Shown: positions 33,377-46,400, counted from the stretch's first letter. The stretch is 64,000 bases of DNA from Stenogyne calaminthoides (GCA_037126765.1 JBBCBC010000001.1:22090622-22154621); one strand, 5' to 3'. Numbers and translations are program-made. The notes: generated from the sequence alone by a model not told the origin.

Positions 33377-33637
33377 TTAATTAAGAGTAGGTCTAGCGTG
33401 CAAATTTGTATAGATAAAAATCTATATAATTGTCCTAAATCAACTAACTACACCCTAAACACTAAATAATTAACCATAAATTATGACCTATTTGAGCTGG
33501 GTGAACCATGAACTAGTCGGCCGAGTGAACGATGAGCCACTCAATTTTGTATTACATTCATCAATTATAGAATTTGGTTGAAAATTAAAGTTTTTGTATC
33601 TATACAAATTTGCATACTAGACTTTGTCTTTAATTAA
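33377..33637. mobile_element. Foldback MITE just downstream of the IDD coding region
   Basis: Left GTCTAGCGTGCAAATTTGTA and right TACAAATTTGCATACTAGAC pair as arms of about 45 bp. The tips are TTAATTAA on both sides, which could be an 8-bp TSD. Confidence 0.72.
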
Positions 33638-33660
33638 TAGTACTATCATTTTACATCATG

Positions 33661-34491
33661 TAATTTAGGTGAAGCTAATATAATTTATTTTTACTCTATC
33701 AATTTTAGTCCAATGGTGTCCAATTTCAGCACGGTGAATTTTTTTTTTAGGCCAATAACTTAGGGGATTATATTTTAAGGGCAATAATTTTACGGGCTTG
33801 GAAATGTAAGACAATATGTTTTAAATTTTGTAAATATAAGATAATATGTTTTAAAAATTGTAAATGTAGGATAATCAAGTCCGAATAAACCAAAATCAGG
33901 CTGAAACGTCACGTGAGTTTCATGATTGTCCTACATTTACATATTTACGGACACTATATTTTTAAAATCTGTAACATTAGGACAATCTTGTAAAATTTCA
34001 GGTCAATTTGGACTTATTCGTTCTGATCAAAAAAAATTTGGACTTATTCGTGCTCGATTGTCCTACATTTATAAATTTTAAAACATACCGTCTTACATTT
34101 TCAAGCCCGTAAAATCATTATCCTTAAAACACAACCCTACTAGTTTATTGGCGTAAAAAAACATTATTCCCTTTCAACACTAGCTAGGGTATCCAATATT
34201 AGATCTAGCTAGGGCCGAGGTCCAATTTTAATTCTAGACATAAGGGATTTTCGGTCGATTTTGAGTTCAATATAAATCTTTTTTTCTACTTTTTCTTTTA
34301 GTCTTAGGGTGTCTAATTTTAGTACTCGGGTGCTCAATTTTAATCCTAGATTAAGTGATTTTTAGTCGACTTTAAATTTTCTCACAAAAAAAGACTAAAA
34401 TTGGACAAAAAGATACTGAAATTGGACAGTTTTGAACTAAGATTGATAAAGTAGAAAGAAAATGAATTTATATTGAATTCACCCTAAATTA
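33661..34491. mobile_element. Foldback element split by MITE family A
   Basis: Left arm (33661-33732: TAATTTAGGTGAA, TCAATTTTAGTCCAA, GTCCAATTTCAG) and right arm (34390-34491: CTGAAATTGGACAG, TTCACCCTAAATTA) are inverted copies. The MITE at 33733-34171 interrupts the left part. Confidence 0.65.
33733..34171. mobile_element. Foldback MITE family A, copy 2
   Basis: A 439-bp palindromic element like 55322-55748, flanked by TTTCAGCAC (33724-33732) and TTTCAACAC (34172-34180), a 9-bp TSD with one mismatch. It has GTAGGACAATATG-type internal motifs and ends TAAAAAAACATTATTCCC. Confidence 0.82.
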
Positions 34492-34605
34492 CAGTACGTA
34501 AACTGATATTAACTTCATACATATTTATTTATTTGTATCTTGATAATCGAATTGTAGATAATGAAAAGCATTTTGCAATTGAAAATGGTTGGTTCTTTTA
34601 TGCAG

Positions 34606-35164
34606 GAGAAAGAGGTCCAAGTTGCGTGATTCAAGAAAAGAGATGGTGTTTCTTCTATATATATATGAATCGGACTCGAAAAATTATGAAGCTTGTTTTG
34701 TTCTTAGGGGAACTACAATTATAGATTCAAAACTTGTTATTTTACATTTTGTAGCATGACAATTTTCCCTTTCTTTTTCATTTTTTTGGAACTTTTTGAA
34801 ACTTTGGAAAAAGAATGCAAAGTTCAGAAAATTGTAAGTGAAATTCCTAGACTCGATTTTTTTACTTGATGAGCAAAAATGATGTTAATGCATGAGGTTT
34901 TTTTGGGGGGAGTAAATGATCAATGTTCCCTTCAAGGGATTTTATCCATAATAGTAGCAAGGTTTTGCTATTTGTCGAAAAAATAAGGTTCAAGGAAAAC
35001 AAATATTGTTGCCCCTTTTTATACGAAAGGATTAAAAAATATCAAAAGCTATACATATTTTAAATGAACTTCATATCTTTTGAATGATGTTAATTTAATC
35101 CGGTTTATAATTTTTTTATTATGCAGTCCGATAGTGACGTGTTTACCCCAACACACTAGTATTA
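34606..35164. other. Intergenic DNA downstream of the IDD gene
   Basis: AT-rich DNA; may include the distal 3' UTR. No other feature is recognised. Confidence 0.3.
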
Positions 35165-35700
35165 GGGTCTTTACAAAAAAGACGGGGTTTAACGACAGAT
35201 TTCGCGATGGAAAAAATGTCGCTAAAACGAGCATCGACAGTTTTTACTGTCGTTAATATTACGTTGGGGTTGAAAAACCGTCGATAAAACGAGTGTCGCT
35301 AATACTACGATGTTTTTTGAGAACCGTCTCAAATATGTGATGGTTAGCAACCGTCGCTGGTTAGCGACGGTTAGGACCACCTCAAATAGACCCGGATTCG
35401 GGTCAGGAAACCGTCGGTAAAATCGTCGCTAATTAATGACAGTTTTTCAACCGTCGTTATAACGAGTATCACTAATATTAGCGACATTTTTGTTTAGAAC
35501 CATCTCAAATATGCGACAGGCTAGCAACGGTTAGAACCGTTTCAAATATACTCAAATCCGGGTCAGGAAACCGTCAGTAAAACTGTCGCTAATTAATGAC
35601 AGTTTTAACCCTCACAAATTTCCAACGATTAATTATACCATCGTAGATTAGCGATGGTTTGACGGTTCTAAATAAACACATTAATATGAACTAATCAGCA
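35165..35700 (+). mobile_element. One-ended CACTA-type fragment
   Basis: TTACAAAAAAGACGGGGTTT at the left matches the terminus at 59798, followed by ACCGTCGCTA and GCGACGGTT subterminal repeats in many variants. No opposite terminus is found, so it is a truncated end of the family seen at 6812 and 59798, or a close relative. Confidence 0.6.
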
Positions 35701-36281
35701 TATTTAGTTTGACGACATTTGGGGTGGTCTTCTTGGATTATGACACGTTTAACATCTCTATACCAAATTGGAAATAATTATATATATAAGTGATTTTTAT
35801 TTAGAAATTTAAATTTTAAGTAAGAAATTGTGTTTTTTTTTTTTTTTTTGAAAACCGTAAGAAATTGTTCTTGGGCCTCAGGTCTTTTAATAGTTTATTC
35901 CTTCAAATCCTTAGGAAATTAAAAGATCAATTCCGTTCTATTTTAATTGTCTTGCTTTTTTTTTTCGAAACAATTTGTCTTGCTTTTATAATATTTTTTT
36001 TTTCAAAGTAATTTTTATGTTGCAATTACATAGAAGAATTAAACAATGTCAATTTGTCATGTCTTGGTGGTATGCTTTAATTAAGCAATTTACTCTACTT
36101 TTAATTTTAATTTTGTTTTTACATATTATAAACAAAATAATAATTATAACAATAAGATCATTTTATACGTATACTTGTATTACTATCTTTTATTCAAAAT
36201 ATATATCATTACGGACGAATGCACATATATAAAGAAAATAGTTTATTTTTTACTATACCATTTACAAATGTGTCTTTCTCA
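35701..36281. other. AT-rich intergenic DNA
   Basis: Contains homopolymer-T runs; nothing recognised. Confidence 0.3.
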
Positions 36282-36429
36282 TTAAAGAAAAGAGTTTTAT
36301 CAATTCAGAGTCTGACAGATAGTAAATCTATCAATTTAAAGTCTAAAAGATTTTTCCTATCGGTTAAAGACCTGTAAGATAAAAAATTATAGGGGGTCTG
36401 AAAAATAGAAACTATCAATTCGAGGCTTA

Positions 36430-36542
36430 CACACCCTGAACCGTGAACCGTAAATCGTAAACCCTAAACACTGAATCGTGAACCGTGAACCGTAAACCCT
36501 AAACACTTAATCCTAAACCCTAAACCATGAACCTTACACCCT
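36430..36542. repeat. Degenerate telomere-like repeats
   Basis: Repeated AACCCTAAAC, AACCGTGAACCGTAAA and CCTAAACCCTAAACC units are variants of the plant telomere heptamer CCCTAAA. About 110 bp long, lying next to the foldback arm. Confidence 0.6.
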
Positions 36543-36599
36543 AAAAATAAAAAAATAAGGACATAAAATATAAGTGTCAAACATGACCTTAAAATGTGT

Positions 36600-37995
36600 T
36601 TGTTTTTTATCAGAGAAGAAGGAGTATATTAATATAGAGTACAAGGGGTACTCTAACCCATATACACCTGGACAATTATAATGTCTCACAAAGATATTCC
36701 ACCTAACCAAAACCAAGCTAGACAATTAAAGACCACAACAGTGTACAGGATTTAGCACCCAATCCGAAAAAGAGAAATTTCTAATGCTAGGAATCAAAAC
36801 AGTTAGCCAAGACCATAATCTGGCCTTTAGCTCATCCATCGCCTTTTCAACACTTAGTATTTTATCATTGAAGGTAAAATCAATTTTGCATTTCCAAATA
36901 AACCAAATCGTATCAATCCAAAAAGTAGAAGTAATCATTTTTTATTTACCTGCTCCAAAATTACGGCACCAATGTAGGAAGCTTTGAATCGGAACATCAT
37001 GGGAAGAGGCAGGCCTGCTCGTCCACGAGTGGAGGGTAGCCCAGACTCGGGCCCCGAAGTTACAATGAAAGAACAGGTGTTTGATATCTTCCTCCGCCCC
37101 TCCACAAAGCTTACAAGAAACGTCGTCATTATCCACATTTACATTCCTTGCCTTCAAACTGACTTTTGTAGGCACTCGTTGTCGAAAAATCTTCCACACT
37201 ATTGCTTGTACTCGCCTCGGGGCATGACTTTTTCATAGAATCTTGAAAGCCTTTTGTTGGTTTCTCTCCACAGCGTCTCGCGGGCTAAGGTTGGGCTCCA
37301 CAAGACATTCGTAAGTTTTCTTGGTGCAAAACCAGCCATCACTTGTCGGTGTCCAGCTCTAGATGTCCTCCTTGTCTTGAAACAATTAATTGATACCAAT
37401 TTAGTAAAGAAGATAACTCATTAAGCAAAAAAATAGATTCCTACCTCTCATCTCTCTACTCCACTTCAACTCCCAAACCCAACCATTGTCCCCCCAATAC
37501 ACCATCTCACACACCTTTGCCTCCCTCATCACGCTCAATCTAAATAACCTATTGAATTTAATTTTCAAGCTCTCCGACCCCAACCATCTATCTACCCAGA
37601 AATCTGTTTTTTTCCCATTTCCCACCACTCTTACAAGCTGATTTTGCATCCCTACTCTCTCATCACCCGCAAACAGTTTACATATATCATGCCACAACCC
37701 CGACCTCAAACTCACATTACCACGACTCCCTCTCCTACCCACATTTTTGCTCCCATTCTTCACCCTCATAGACTCAATCCCCCCATATTTGGACCTCACA
37801 ACCCTCGCCCATAAACTGTTTAGTTCATTTATGAACCTCCATACCCACTTACATAGCAAGGCCGAATTAAACTTTCCCAAATCCCGAATTTCCAAACCCC
37901 CCTTTCCCTTTTCTTTGCAAATGTCGGACCAACTCACCCAGGGGATTTTTCCACTGTTCTCACACCCCCCAAAGAAAGTTGTGCTAGTGTGAGCC
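36600..37995 (-). pseudogene. LINE retrotransposon 3' fragment (RT C-terminus and zf-RVT)
   Basis: The - strand frame 38036-37401 contains FFGGCENSGKIPWVSWSDIC, GGLEIRDLGKFNSALLCKW and GNGKKTDFWVDRWLG, the region after the reverse transcriptase core in plant L1-type LINEs. Further on, 37199-36942 gives VPTKVSLKARNV, CKLCGGAEEDIKHLFFHC, the zinc-binding reverse-transcriptase domain (zf-RVT). Frames change at about 37400 and 37200 and stops intervene. The 5' end is cut at about 37995 and the 3' end (poly-T on +) lies at about 36600, as for a 5'-truncated insertion. Non-functional. Confidence 0.85.
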
Positions 37996-38024
37996 TCAAA
38001 TTGATATTTTATATCTTTTGTATT

Positions 38025-38869
38025 TGTTGATACCAAAAATATGAAATGATGATTAAGACATTGATGTGGCTATGATTGTCATCAAACTATTTATGATTTA
38101 GAGTGGGTGAGAATTAATGAGGAACAAAGGGAATGTTCCTCATTAATGTGATGATGATGTGCTTTTATGTTTAATGATTTGAATGTAAGAAAGCAATAAA
38201 TTGCAAGAGGATTTGTGCCAAATGCCTCTTTTTGGCTAATGAAGCCTTTGTATTGAATGTGAATGTTGGAACCCCTCAATGAGCTTTAATTACATGTATT
38301 TATATTACAAACTCTTGGGGTATAGCCCCTCTAGGGACCTAGGACCTAGACATTTAATGGCCTATAGGGTGAATTAAATGGCGCCGGCTCTGGTGGCTGG
38401 GTAGCGCGCTTGGGTGGAAAAATGGGGCGACCTCTTTCCTAGGGATTGCTCGCTGGAGGTCGCTGGTACCGTTCCCGAGGTCACGAACCCAAAATCTAAG
38501 GTCGCGCATCTGACTCGCCCATGTAGGGGTAACCTGCTCAGCTGTTTTCTGAAAGCCAGAAAATAGTTTTCCGTTTGGGAAAAGTCTTCACTGGTCCGAC
38601 TTTCTTCCCGAGGCTCAGAGTCTCAGGCGCTGCCATTTGGGACTTGTGCCTCCCTGCCGGGTCGTGAACCCTCCAGCTCGGTCTTGTCAGGTCGCGGTCA
38701 TCCAGCTCGGGTGAGGCTAGAGCTTGCCCCGACCTAAACACAACTCTATTCCATTATGTGAGCGACCTATCTAGGTCGCTGAAAGGTAGAGCTAGGGTCT
38801 CCTCGGAGGTGTTATGCAACTCACCCCTAGATGTTAGGTTTCCCATTCAGAAATTATTTGGTCACAACA
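38025..38869 (-). repeat. LTR (3' LTR relative to the - strand element)
   Basis: The + strand begins TGTTGATACC and ends GGTCACAACA; TSD GTATT lies immediately left. The downstream C-run corresponds to a - strand polypurine tract. Confidence 0.93.
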
Positions 38870-38881
38870 ATTGCCCCCCAG
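38870..38881 (-). promoter_or_regulatory. Polypurine tract of the Gypsy element
   Basis: The - strand TGGGGGGCAAT abuts the 3' LTR, the expected position of the plus-strand DNA primer. Confidence 0.7.
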
Positions 38882-39126
38882 GTCGCTCGCCGAGCTATCG
38901 AGCTCGCGGGGGATCTAGTATGCGACACGTGTCTTAATTTCCGCTTAAATTTCGGAGCCTTTGCGGGATTCGGTGTGACGTTTCGTGTACCGAGGTAGCT
39001 TTTCAATGACGTCTGTGGCTACTTTTGCAGATGTGATGATGGTGCGTGTTCAACACGCGTCGGATTTCAAGAGTCGCGAAGCGCGGGTGGCCTCGGCCCG
39101 CGAGCTCCACGCGCCCTAATCTCCTC

Positions 39127-39134
39127 TATATAAG
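39127..39134 (+). promoter_or_regulatory. TATA box upstream of the antisense ORF
   Basis: TATATAAG lies in CTCTATATAAGGGAGG, about 140 bp upstream of the ORF ATG and followed by a CT-rich leader. It suggests an independent promoter on the strand opposite to gag-pol. Confidence 0.5.
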
Positions 39135-39275
39135 GGAGGTTTCCCCCTCATTCTTCATTTTCCCACTTTCGTAATCTCCCGCTCTCTCTGCATTTGCTCC
39201 ACCGCGCCTGATTGTTGCCGCCGCCGGAATTTCCAGTTTTCAGGTAAGGTACTTCCCCAACCTTTCTTATTCTCA

Positions 39276-42020
39276 ATGACTATCTCCCCCCTCCAATCCA
39301 CTTCGAACTTCCATGCCGGAGAAGGTTCATCCGCTCCGCCACCGGAGTCTGGACCTTCCAAGCCGACCGCCGGGTCCAGTGCCGATCCTTTGGTTTTCGA
39401 CGTTTCTTCAGGCTCCGCCACCCGTGACGAGTTGAGCGTCGGGGGCTCGGACTTCGACTCCCCTTTTTCCGATTTTCCAAGGAAAGACGACGCTGTGGAC
39501 GGTGATGATGATGACCGGGTGGAGGTCCTGGAGGAGTACGGCTCAAATTTCCAACTTTTTTCTACCGGGAAAGCGGTCTAGCTAGGGGACCGGTTCGGTT
39601 TGGGTCGAGTCGACCCTCCAGAGATCGGCTCATCAGCTAGATCAGGGGTCGCGGAGACTCCCTCCGTGACGGTGATCCCTACTGCCCGGGTTGGGGTCTT
39701 TCCCTTTGAGCTTTATTCCTGGAATACCAGGTCAATTTTCCCTATCAAAGCCCCTCGGGGCGACCTGCCGAGAGGAAAGGCGTGAGGGGGGAAGATGCTC
39801 GCTATGTGGCGGGCACAATTGCTAGCTCGGTGCAGGAAACCAAACTCGGATTCTTTCGGGAATGGTACAAGGTCCCTCAGGACGTTCACTTCTGGGTCCC
39901 GACTTTGGATGAGAGGGTCGACCAACCTCCCGAGGGGTGCGTTTCTATTAATGAGGGCGCCATGGAGGCCGGTTTGCAATTTCCCCTCCACCCGAGGATC
40001 AGCGAGATCTTAAATCTATGGGATCTCGCTCCGACCCAGATTACACCCAATGGGTGGAGCACGCTGATCGGTCTGTTGACCTTGTTCTGGTCAATCCAGC
40101 CCGGTCATCTTCCAGCGGCCGACGAGATCATCTCGCTGACCAACCTCGTGGGGGCCCACGCCGAGGAGAGCGGCTGGTACTACGTGCAAGCTCGCCCAGG
40201 AAAAAAAATCATCGAGGATGTCCCGCCCAAGGTGGAAGGGTGGAAGCCGAGATTCTGGTGGGCTTCTGGGGATTGGCGGAGCCCGACGGACGAGCTGGAT
40301 CGAGGTGGTCGGATCAACATTCGGACTGAGTTCGGCGTCGCCCAAAGTAAGTCCGCATGTCATTTTTATTTCCCAAGTTACTGATTTGACTCCTCTTCCT
40401 TTTTGCAGCCAAGACTCAAGAGGAGCCCCTCCTTTCACCGTTTTTAGCTCGAGCTGTCGTGGTTTGTCGGATGAATCCTGTAGTCAGATCACTGAAAATG
40501 CTGAATTCGAACGACGCTCAGAGGAACACGGGCATACTGATCGGGCCTAACCACCTGCGATCTCAGTCTCCACGAGGTAAACACACATTTTTTTTAATAA
40601 TCTTCCTGTGACAGCTGTGCCTCGCTTCGCTCTTCCCTTCATCCCCTGCCGCTTTGAGGAAGGAGAGGATGAAGATCCTCGCGGATGCCCGAGCCCAACA
40701 AAAATCTCTGGATAAAGAGTCCCGGGAGAAAGCTCCAGGGGTCACGACAAGGAGGCGGCGGCCCCATCTGCTGGGAGGCCCGGGCCATGACGGAGGCCGG
40801 GCAGGGGAGTGTTGCCCCCGCCTCCGGGGCAGGAGGAGGGAACTCGCAAAAATGGCGGGATCGCGACCTCTCGTCGAGGTCCGAGGATCTCTCCAAGAAG
40901 AGCCGGCATGACATCCCCGCTAATAAACCGTCCAAGCCCAAGAGCTCCCGCCGCGGCCGCATCCCGGAGGGCGAGCGCGAGAAGGACGACAAGTCCTACT
41001 TGGGTTGGTGTCGGCCGATCGAGTAAGTTATTATTTTTTGTTGTTTCTGGTCGCGATCAAGCCGCGGACTAAACCTGTTTGTTCTATTTCTTTTGCAGGG
41101 AGGGGTCCTCTCATCCCTTCCTCGTGTCCAATTTCCTCCGGAGCCGATCTCCCGACTCTCTCCGCGAGCTCCCGGATTACCTCCGCCGGGCTTATTCGCT
41201 CCCCGCCAGGTCGTGGACCCTCGGCTTGGACCAATAGGTCGAGGACCCTGGTTCGGTAGGCAACATCTAGCTGGCCATGGTGTACGGTGGTCGGATGATG
41301 GTGGCCATGTCCAATGCCTCAGAGGACTTCACCTCAGCGGACGGGCGAGTCCAGATGGCCGTCGGGGAGAAGAATGCAGCGGAGGCGGCCAGGAGGGAGG
41401 TCGTGGACCAGAAGAACGTGGCCCTCGGCTTGGTGGAAACGATGAAGACTCAGGTCGGGAACCTCGAGTGGAAGGTCGCGGAGCTGGAGACCTCGGTGGC
41501 GGGCCTGGACGTGGAGCTACAGGCCAGTCGGGTGGAGGTCGGGATGGTGTGGGCGGGCCTGGATCTCCAGGAGAACGCCGTCCAAGAGAAGGATGAGACG
41601 CTCCGTCTTCTGCGGGAGGAGCTCAAAGGAAAAGATGTCGAGCTCGCTGCCCTCAAGGAAGAGAACACTGTCCTCAAGGGCGTGGGTAACTTTGCCTCGG
41701 TGGAGGCCATGGCTAGGTGCATCCGACTTGCCCGCACCTTTCCGGAAGGGTCGGACCTAAAGGGGGCTTTGGTGGTGGAGCTGTCGGTATTTTTTGACCT
41801 CAACCCGCCGAAGCCCTTCGACTCCTTTCCGATCGCCAACCTCAAACCCGATGGACTCGACCTGAGTCGGTTCGAGGGTGTCGAGGACTTGGATCTCTAT
41901 GATCCGGCCTCGGTCACTTCAGCAACTGGCCCGGAAAAAATCGTGGGAGGAGAAACCGCACCCGAGCTCTCGCCCGCGCCGGTGGAGAGGGTGGATCCGA
42001 CTCCAGAGGCCCAAACCTGA
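39276..42020 (+). pseudogene. Antisense ORF of the Gypsy element (putative gypsy-type transposon domain, PF04195-like)
   Basis: ATG 39276 opens a Ser/Pro-rich, then acidic N-terminus. After TAG at 39579 the same frame continues to 39785 (VFPFELYSWNTRSIFPIKAP). A frame change at the 7-G run near 39784 leads to 39782-40348, with LGFFREWYKVP, GLQFPLHPRISEIL, LAPTQITPNGWSTLIGLLTL and WKPRFWWASG, the pattern of the plant putative gypsy-type domain. Likely introns are 40349-40408, 40575-40620 and 41024-41098. The C-terminal exon (41277-42020) is a long coiled coil (MKTQVGNLEWKVAELE, LRLLREELKGKDVELAALKE). Its function is not known in the family. The stop and frameshift break this copy. Confidence 0.75.
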
Positions 42021-42209
42021 GTCCGGCCTTTTAAGCAAATCCTATCATGTTTTTTTTTGTTTGCCCGCGAAGGCCCCGCTTGTATAGTTCCTCTTTTTTA
42101 TTAATGGAATGCCCCACGGGCTTTATTATTCTTGTTTCGCTTTATTTATGTTGTCTTATTTTACTGCAACTTAGCGAAAAATATTGTATGGTTTGCCCCT
42201 TTCTCCTTT

Positions 42210-43300
42210 CTCTTATGTCGTCTTAATGATTTGCGACTTGATGAACTGAAACTCATTACCGAGCTCGCATATGACGTCTTAAGATATTGCGACTTGGCGA
42301 CCTCGATTTGTCTCGTACTTTTTATTATTTCTCGAGTTCGCATATGTCGTCTTAGGATATTGTGACTTAGCGACCTCGATCTATCTTGTATTTCTTATTG
42401 TTTCTCGAGTTCGCATATGTCGTCTTAAGATATTGCGACTTAGCGACCTTGATTAACAATCTCGTACTTTTTAGTTTATCGCGCTCGCATATGTCGTCTT
42501 ATGATATTGCGACTTAGCGACCTCGATTAACTTACGCTTTTGTGATTTAGTTTATCGTACTCGCATATGTCGTCTTAAGATATTGCGACTTAGCGACCTC
42601 GATTAACTTATAATTTTGCACTTTAGTTTATCGCGCTCGCGTATGTCGTCTTAAGATATTGCGACTTAGCGACCTCGATTAACTTATAATTTTGCACTTT
42701 AGTTTATCGAGCTCGGGTATGTCGTCTTATGATATTGCGACTTAGCGACCTCGATTAACTTATAATTTTGCACTTTAGTTTATCGCCCTCGCATATGTCG
42801 TCTTATGATATTGCGACATAGCGACCTCGATTAACTTACTCTTTTGCTTTAGTTTATCGTGCTCGCATGTGTCGTCTTATGGTATTGCGACTTAGCGACC
42901 TCGATTAACTTATAATTTTGTAATTTAGTTTATCGTGCTCGCATGTGTCGTCTTATGATATTGCGACTTAGCGACCTCGATTAACTTATAATTTTGTACT
43001 TTAGTTTATCGTGCTCGTATGTGTCGTCTTATGATATTGCGACTTAGCGACCTCGATTAACCTATAATTTTGTACTTTAGTTTATCGCGCTCGCGTATGT
43101 CGTCTTATGATATTGCGACTTAGCGACCTCGATTAACTTATAATTTTACACTTTAGTTTATCGCGCTCGCATATATCGTCTTATGATATTGCGACTTAGC
43201 GACCTCGATTAACTTACTCTTGTGCTTTAGTTTATCGTGCTCGCATGTGTCATCTTACTTATGATATTGCGACTTAGCGACCTTGATTAACTTAACCTTG
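42210..43300. repeat. Roughly 75-bp tandem repeat array in the Gypsy element
   Basis: About 14 units share CTCGCATATGTCGTCTTA, GATATTGCGACTTAGCGACC and TCGATTAACTTATAATTTTG. Early units (42210-42440) are diverged and shorter; later ones are more uniform. The array separates the antisense ORF from the end of pol. Confidence 0.93.
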
Positions 43301-43462
43301 TTAGAGGTCCGCAGACTGTTCCGTCCTGCCCCCCTATTTTTTGATTTATTAGAGAATAAAATGGGAAAATTGAAACTTTGTATTTATGCAGGAATGATCG
43401 CTACATTCATTACAGAGGTAAGTTCCTATAGATATTAGTAAGTTCGGGCTAATGCCCCCTTC

Positions 43463-46400
43463 TACTGATAGTATTTCTTCAGAAAGGCCGCGTTCCACGG
43501 ATATTGAGTTGGAATGTCGTCGATGTCTTCTAACTCGTACGCTCCGTTAGGTAGTATCTTCGTGATCTTGAAAGGCCCTTCCCAAGTTGGGCCGAAAGGT
43601 CCTTGACTGACTCCTTGTATCTTTTTCAACACGAGGTCGCCTCTGCGGAATTGGCAAACTCACACCTTCGAGTTGTAGTACTTTTCCGACCTCTGTTTGT
43701 AGGTCGCATTTCGGATATTTGAGTTGATGCGTTTTTCTTCGAGGAAATTGAGATTGACTTCTTGTGCTATGTCATTGGTTTCATCGATAGCTCGTGATGT
43801 TCAGTATGTCGAGAAATGCACCTCCGCGGGGATGACAGCCTCTGACCCAAAAGCGAGGGAGAAAGGTGTTTCCCCCGTTGAATTCCGACAGGTGGTCTGA
43901 TATGACCAGAGTATCTCGGGAAGCTTGCTTGCCCAAATCCCTTTTGCTCATTCGATCCTTGTCTTGAGTGTGTGCTTGATGATCTTATTAACCGCCTCGA
44001 CCTGACCATTTGATTGTGGGTGATAGGGGGTGGAGAAAAGCTTGGTGATCCGCCACTTCTCGAAAAAAGCTCTGATTTCCCATCCGTCAAATTGTGGTCC
44101 GTTATCCGACACTATCGCCTGGGGTAGGCCGAACTTGCATATGATGTTCTTCCATATGAACCGAATGATTGCTGCCTGATCCGTGTTCCCGAGGGCCTCT
44201 GCCTCCGCCCACTTGGTGAAGTAGTCGACCGCGACCACTGAGAACTTGACCGTTCCAGGTGCCATGGGTAGTGGTCCGATCAGGTCGATGCCCCATTTGG
44301 CGAAGGGAAATGGGTTGTATATCGATGCGAGCTCCTCTGGGGCCACCCTGATTTTTGGTGCGAAGACCTGACACCTTTTGCATGCCTTAGCAAAGTCGAG
44401 GGCGTCTTGTTTCAGTGTTAACCAGAAATAGCCCTGTCGCAGGACCTTGTGGGCGATTGAGTGCCCTCCAGCGTGGTTACCACATACCCCTTCATGAATC
44501 TCCTTTATGATCTCTTTACCGACATCGGGGGTTTCACATTTTAGCAAAGGGAGGGCGAAACCCCGCTTGTACAGTTGGTTGTCGACGATCGTATATCGGC
44601 CTGCCCTCAGTTGAAGTCGGCGGGCCTCGACCTTATCAGTGGGGAGCTCTCCATCTTTAATGTACTTAATGATCGGACTCATCCAGGTATCTTCCATGGT
44701 TACCATAGGTACGACAAGGGTCGGACTGCACGATTTGGCAGCGAGCTTGATGATGGTTATATCTGACATGTCGGCTGCTCCTTCAGATGTCGCCAACCGA
44801 GCTGGAGCATCTGCTTGGGTGTTCTCCTTCCTAGGAATTTGGGATATCTCGACCTGCTCTAGCTTTTCGATCAGATTTTGGGCTATCTTATGGTAAGCCA
44901 TCATCCGTTTGTTTCTCGCTTCGTACTCGCCCGTCATCTGGAAAGCTACCAGTTGAGAATCGCAGAAAACCTTGACGTGTTGCACCCCCATGGCCATGGC
45001 CATTTCTATGCCATTGATCAAGGCTTCGTACTCGGCCTCATTGTTCGTCGCTTAGAAATCGAAACGGATTGCAGTCGTAAAAGATCTTTCTTCCTGGCTG
45101 ACTAGTATCACGCCTGCCCCAGCTCGGTCGCTGGTTGTTGAACCATCCGCATACAACTCCCAAGGTTGCTCCACGACGTTCTCCGGCTTGGTCAGAAAAG
45201 TCAATTCCACGAGGAAATCTGCCAACGCTTGTGCCTTTATTGCCGTCCGGGGTGCATATGTGATGCCGAACTGCCCGATCTCCACCGACCACTTGAGGCA
45301 TCTTCCTACGGTATCTGGTCGATGGAGTATTCGCCGCAAGGGTAACGAGGTCAGGACCTCGACATGGTGGTCGAAAAAATATGGCCAGAGCTTTCGGACG
45401 CTCATTACGAGCGCGTAGGTGAACTTCTCTAGAGGGGGGTATCTTAGCTGGGCGTCGTTCAAAGTCTGGCTCACAAAGTAGATCGGTAGATGGTCTTGCC
45501 CCTCAGCCCGAACCAATACGACGCTTAACGCGGTCTCCGAGGCCGCCAAGTAAAGTTAAAGTTTTTCTCCCGGGACGGGCTTCGCGAGAATCTGCACGTT
45601 TGATAGGTAATCTTTTATGTTCTCGAACGCGAGCTGGCTTTGAGTTGTCCACTTGAACTTCCCTTTTTTGATTGTATCAAAGAAAGGTTTACATTTATCC
45701 CCCATCCGCGAGATAAAACAATTTAGAGCGGCCAACCGCCCTGTCAACCTCTGAACTTCCTTGATGTTCTGTGGTGCTCTCATGTCGAGCACGACCTGGA
45801 TCTTGGTCGGGTTCGCCTCAATCCCGTGATGGCTCACCATATGCCCCAAGAACTTTCCGGACTCCACTCCAAAGTTGCACTTCTTGGGGTTCAATTTCAT
45901 CTTATATCGCCTTAAGATGTCGAAGGCCTGGGCGAGGTCCCCCAAATGGTCCTCTCTTCTCTTGCTTTTAACCACCAGATCATCGATATACACCTCCATG
46001 GTCTTGCCGATTTGGTCCGCAAACATGCGATTGACCAACCTCTGATACGTTGCCCCGGCGTTCTTCAGACCAAAAGGCATGCGCTTCCAGCAGTAGATGT
46101 TCTTTTCTGTTAGAAAAGAAGTGTGATTTTGGTCGTCTCGGTGCATGGCTATTTGGTGGTAGCCCGCGAATGCGTCCATGAATGACATCACCTCGTGCCC
46201 CGCCGTATTGTCGATCAGGTGGTCGATGTGCGGCATGGGGAAATGATCTTTGGGGCAAGCATCGTTTAGATCCGTAAAATCAATGCACAACCTCCATGAG
46301 TTGTTCGCCTTTTTCACCAACACCTCATTCGCTACTCATTGAGGCTTATCAGCTTGCTCGATTAGCTGGTTATCTAGGAGCTTCTTAACCTCCTCGGCCA

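Larger units (their letters stand above)
33358..34605 (+). other. Possible 3'-UTR intron of the IDD gene
   Basis: A plausible donor (ACAG/GTGCTA) 50 bp after the stop and an acceptor (TTATGCAG at 34598-34605) would give a spliced 3' UTR, with most of the intron made of MITEs. No transcript evidence is available, so this is speculative. Confidence 0.25.

Noticed and set aside
36430..36542. True telomere or chromosome end
   Set aside because: Only about 110 bp, degenerate, and embedded in transposon-derived DNA.
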